A stretch of DNA of 64,000 nt, from NCBI RefSeq assembly GCF_901709675.1, contig NC_051091.1, forward strand, positions 4,126,967 through 4,190,966, written 5' to 3'. Below are positions 62,301-64,000 of the stretch, piece after piece (position 1 is the stretch's first letter; each line of letters opens with the position of its first letter). Both the position numbers and the translations under genes were made by a program. The DNA is from Syngnathus acus. Taxonomy: Eukaryota; Chordata; Actinopteri; Syngnathiformes; Syngnathidae. The notes beneath the pieces were generated by a model. The model searched no databases and had not been told where the DNA came from. It saw only the letters and a program-made list of their open reading frames with translations.

Positions 62301-64000
62301 ATAAACCAAGTTTTTCATCGGGACAGGAAAGGAGACGAGTGTCAGAATGTCTTGACCGAGCTTTCTTGACGGTCAAAACTCCCCAATTCTTGTGCAGTAT
62401 GTCAGCAAAGGAGTTGGCTAAGCAAACACAAAAAGTCTGACAAAGTGATTTCTTCATCACCACAGAGGATACGGGACTATCAGTTCAACAAGTCGTGAAC
62501 CGAAACCGGCTCCATAAATACTCATCTACGTAGTAGATATAAGTTTGTTTACGCTCCTTGTGGCATTTTAGGAAATATCATCTGCGTCAGGTTGGAATGC
62601 ACTTGAGAATATTTTCCCAGACAAGGTGCAAAAGGACGTTGAGCTGTCGCCGCAGGCCTTAACATGAGGATCATGAAAGAGGCGCTGCTCATTTCTGTGC
62701 ACCTGCCACGACATGTCGGTGCATAACAGTATGTAAACATCATCAGCGAGTACGCGGAGGAACACATTGTCTCACCTCTTGTCTCCTAAAAGTGCTGATT
62801 TGATGCAAGCCTGGTCCTGCCAGAGCGTACACAAATGTCGCACACTTGCTACGAGGGTTGTGAATCATGTGTCAATCATTTCAAAAAGTTTTGGCGCCGC
62901 TGGTTGGACACTCAAGTGTGGAGGGACTCAAATCCATCTCTCGAAGGCAGGGATTAAAAATTTAAATGACAGTATAGTTTTGAGTCGGGATGTTTACGAC
63001 GGCCTTCTGGGGTTCCCACACAGATGTAGGTTATCTCACGTCAGTGTACGACGAGGCGCGTCGCTCTGCGTGGGAGGCCCGCGCTACAGCTGGTTCTGAT
63101 GGAAAACACCCGCCGAACACCCTCGGGCTGTCCCTGCCATTGTGACACACTGCTGCCATCACCGCCCCTCCCCACTGCTTCAACAAAGCCTTCAAGGCTC
63201 AACTGAAGTCCAGAGCCATGTGTTCATTGGTGTCCCAACTTTCAAACATCTTCTTCTAAACAATAGACGCACACATACACATGCGAGTAAGCAAGAGCTG
63301 GCACCGGCCTGAATTCTCCCAGTGCAGCACATGTTGAAGCCATTATCCTGTTGCTTGTTAAGTCATTACGCTATCGCTTGTTATTTTCTCAAGCAAGAGA
63401 AAGCACTCTCTCTGCGAAGGAGTGCTGAGAGATTTGCCACCCGACGCGGCGTTAGGATACGGGAAGTTACCCTGAAATGGGAAGAATGCGTTGTGGTCAG
63501 AAAAAAAAAAAACTCTGGTGGGACGGCGAAATCGTCTCTCCTTCTGCGTGTTGACGGTACTGCCAAGACGTCCAGCGTTGACTCTCCACGTTCGTTAGTG
63601 ATGACGCTGCAGAAAAGTTTCTGTATTCCAGAGGGACTTAGGGGATTTGACATAGTCCAGGAGCTTTGACATATTCATGGTGGATCTCAGACATCTGGTT
63701 TCCATTTCCCCCCTTTCCCAAGACAGTGATTGCTGGCAGCAATGCCTTTCAATGAAATGGTCTATCTCACTTCCTGTGTGATCAGTTTAGCATAAGCGTG
63801 TTCGCCGCAAAGCATAATGAAAGCCTGACACAGGTATTCTTGTGAACGCTTTCCTCTTTCATTGTTATTTTTTTGTTTGGGACGGGGGGGGGGGCACCCA
63901 TCCTCCAACCTTGACACAGACTTGAGAGTTTATTAGCAGCCACTTTCACAACATCCTTCCCAATGCGCTCCACACGAAGAGAACCTGTGAGCAGCCACAC
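59360..64000. other. gene-poor flank downstream of snai1
   Basis: No exon series or domain recognised on either strand. It contains a CGCT/CGCTCGCT repeat (60966-60989), C/A homopolymers (about 61099-61127 and 61180), further A and G runs, and unremarkable AT-rich DNA. Long frames here are crossed by homopolymers and carry no domain. Confidence 0.5.

Overview
The window is vertebrate nuclear DNA, and a ray-finned (teleost) fish is the best fit. The genes have GT-AG introns, most of them 70-500 bp, and the DNA carries many CA/TG microsatellites, tRNA-derived SINE sequence and hAT-like elements. Gene content matches human chromosome 20q (MAFB, FAM83D, TOP1 and ZHX3 cluster at 20q12; SNAI1 is also on 20q). 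The divergent Maf protein and the additional CYLD-like gene suggest one of the two copies left by the teleost genome duplication. No exact species can be named.

Layout. (1) 1-1.76 kb: mafb-type large Maf gene, single exon, + strand, with a chain of four linked upstream ORFs. (2) 1.8-14.5 kb: gene-poor flank with microsatellites, one degraded retrotransposon tail and possible enhancers. (3) 14.5-18.2 kb: fam83d, - strand, four exons, with a promoter holding three evenly spaced CCAAT boxes. (4) 18.9-20.8 kb: a CRE-containing promoter and an uncertain short spliced gene on +. (5) 21.3-35.5 kb: zhx3, + strand, with a probable distant 5' non-coding exon, a long intron, one large coding exon and a tiny last exon. 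(6) 35.6-37.2 kb: a degenerate tandem repeat interrupted by nested hAT-like elements. (7) 37.2-45.0 kb: top1, - strand, 21 coding exons reconstructed in frame (740 aa). (8) 46.2-50.4 kb: a cyld-like deubiquitinase, - strand, 13 coding exons (706 aa). (9) 51-54.5 kb: a 66-bp palindrome, an unrecognised short candidate gene, and a three-exon gene (157 aa) that looks like a very divergent third TP53INP family member. (10) 56.6-59.35 kb: snai1, + strand, three exons (253 aa). (11) 59.35-64 kb: no recognisable gene.

The genes are independent transcription units rather than a pathway: developmental regulators (mafb, zhx3, snai1), mitosis and DNA-topology genes (fam83d, top1), and a ubiquitin/autophagy pair (cyld-like, tp53inp-like). 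All splice models were read by eye. Each joins in phase and recovers the expected family motifs, but none has transcript support here. The points most worth checking are the divergent TP53INP-like gene, the ATGA-linked uORF chain upstream of mafb, the loss of homeodomains in zhx3, and the shortened CYLD-like enzyme.
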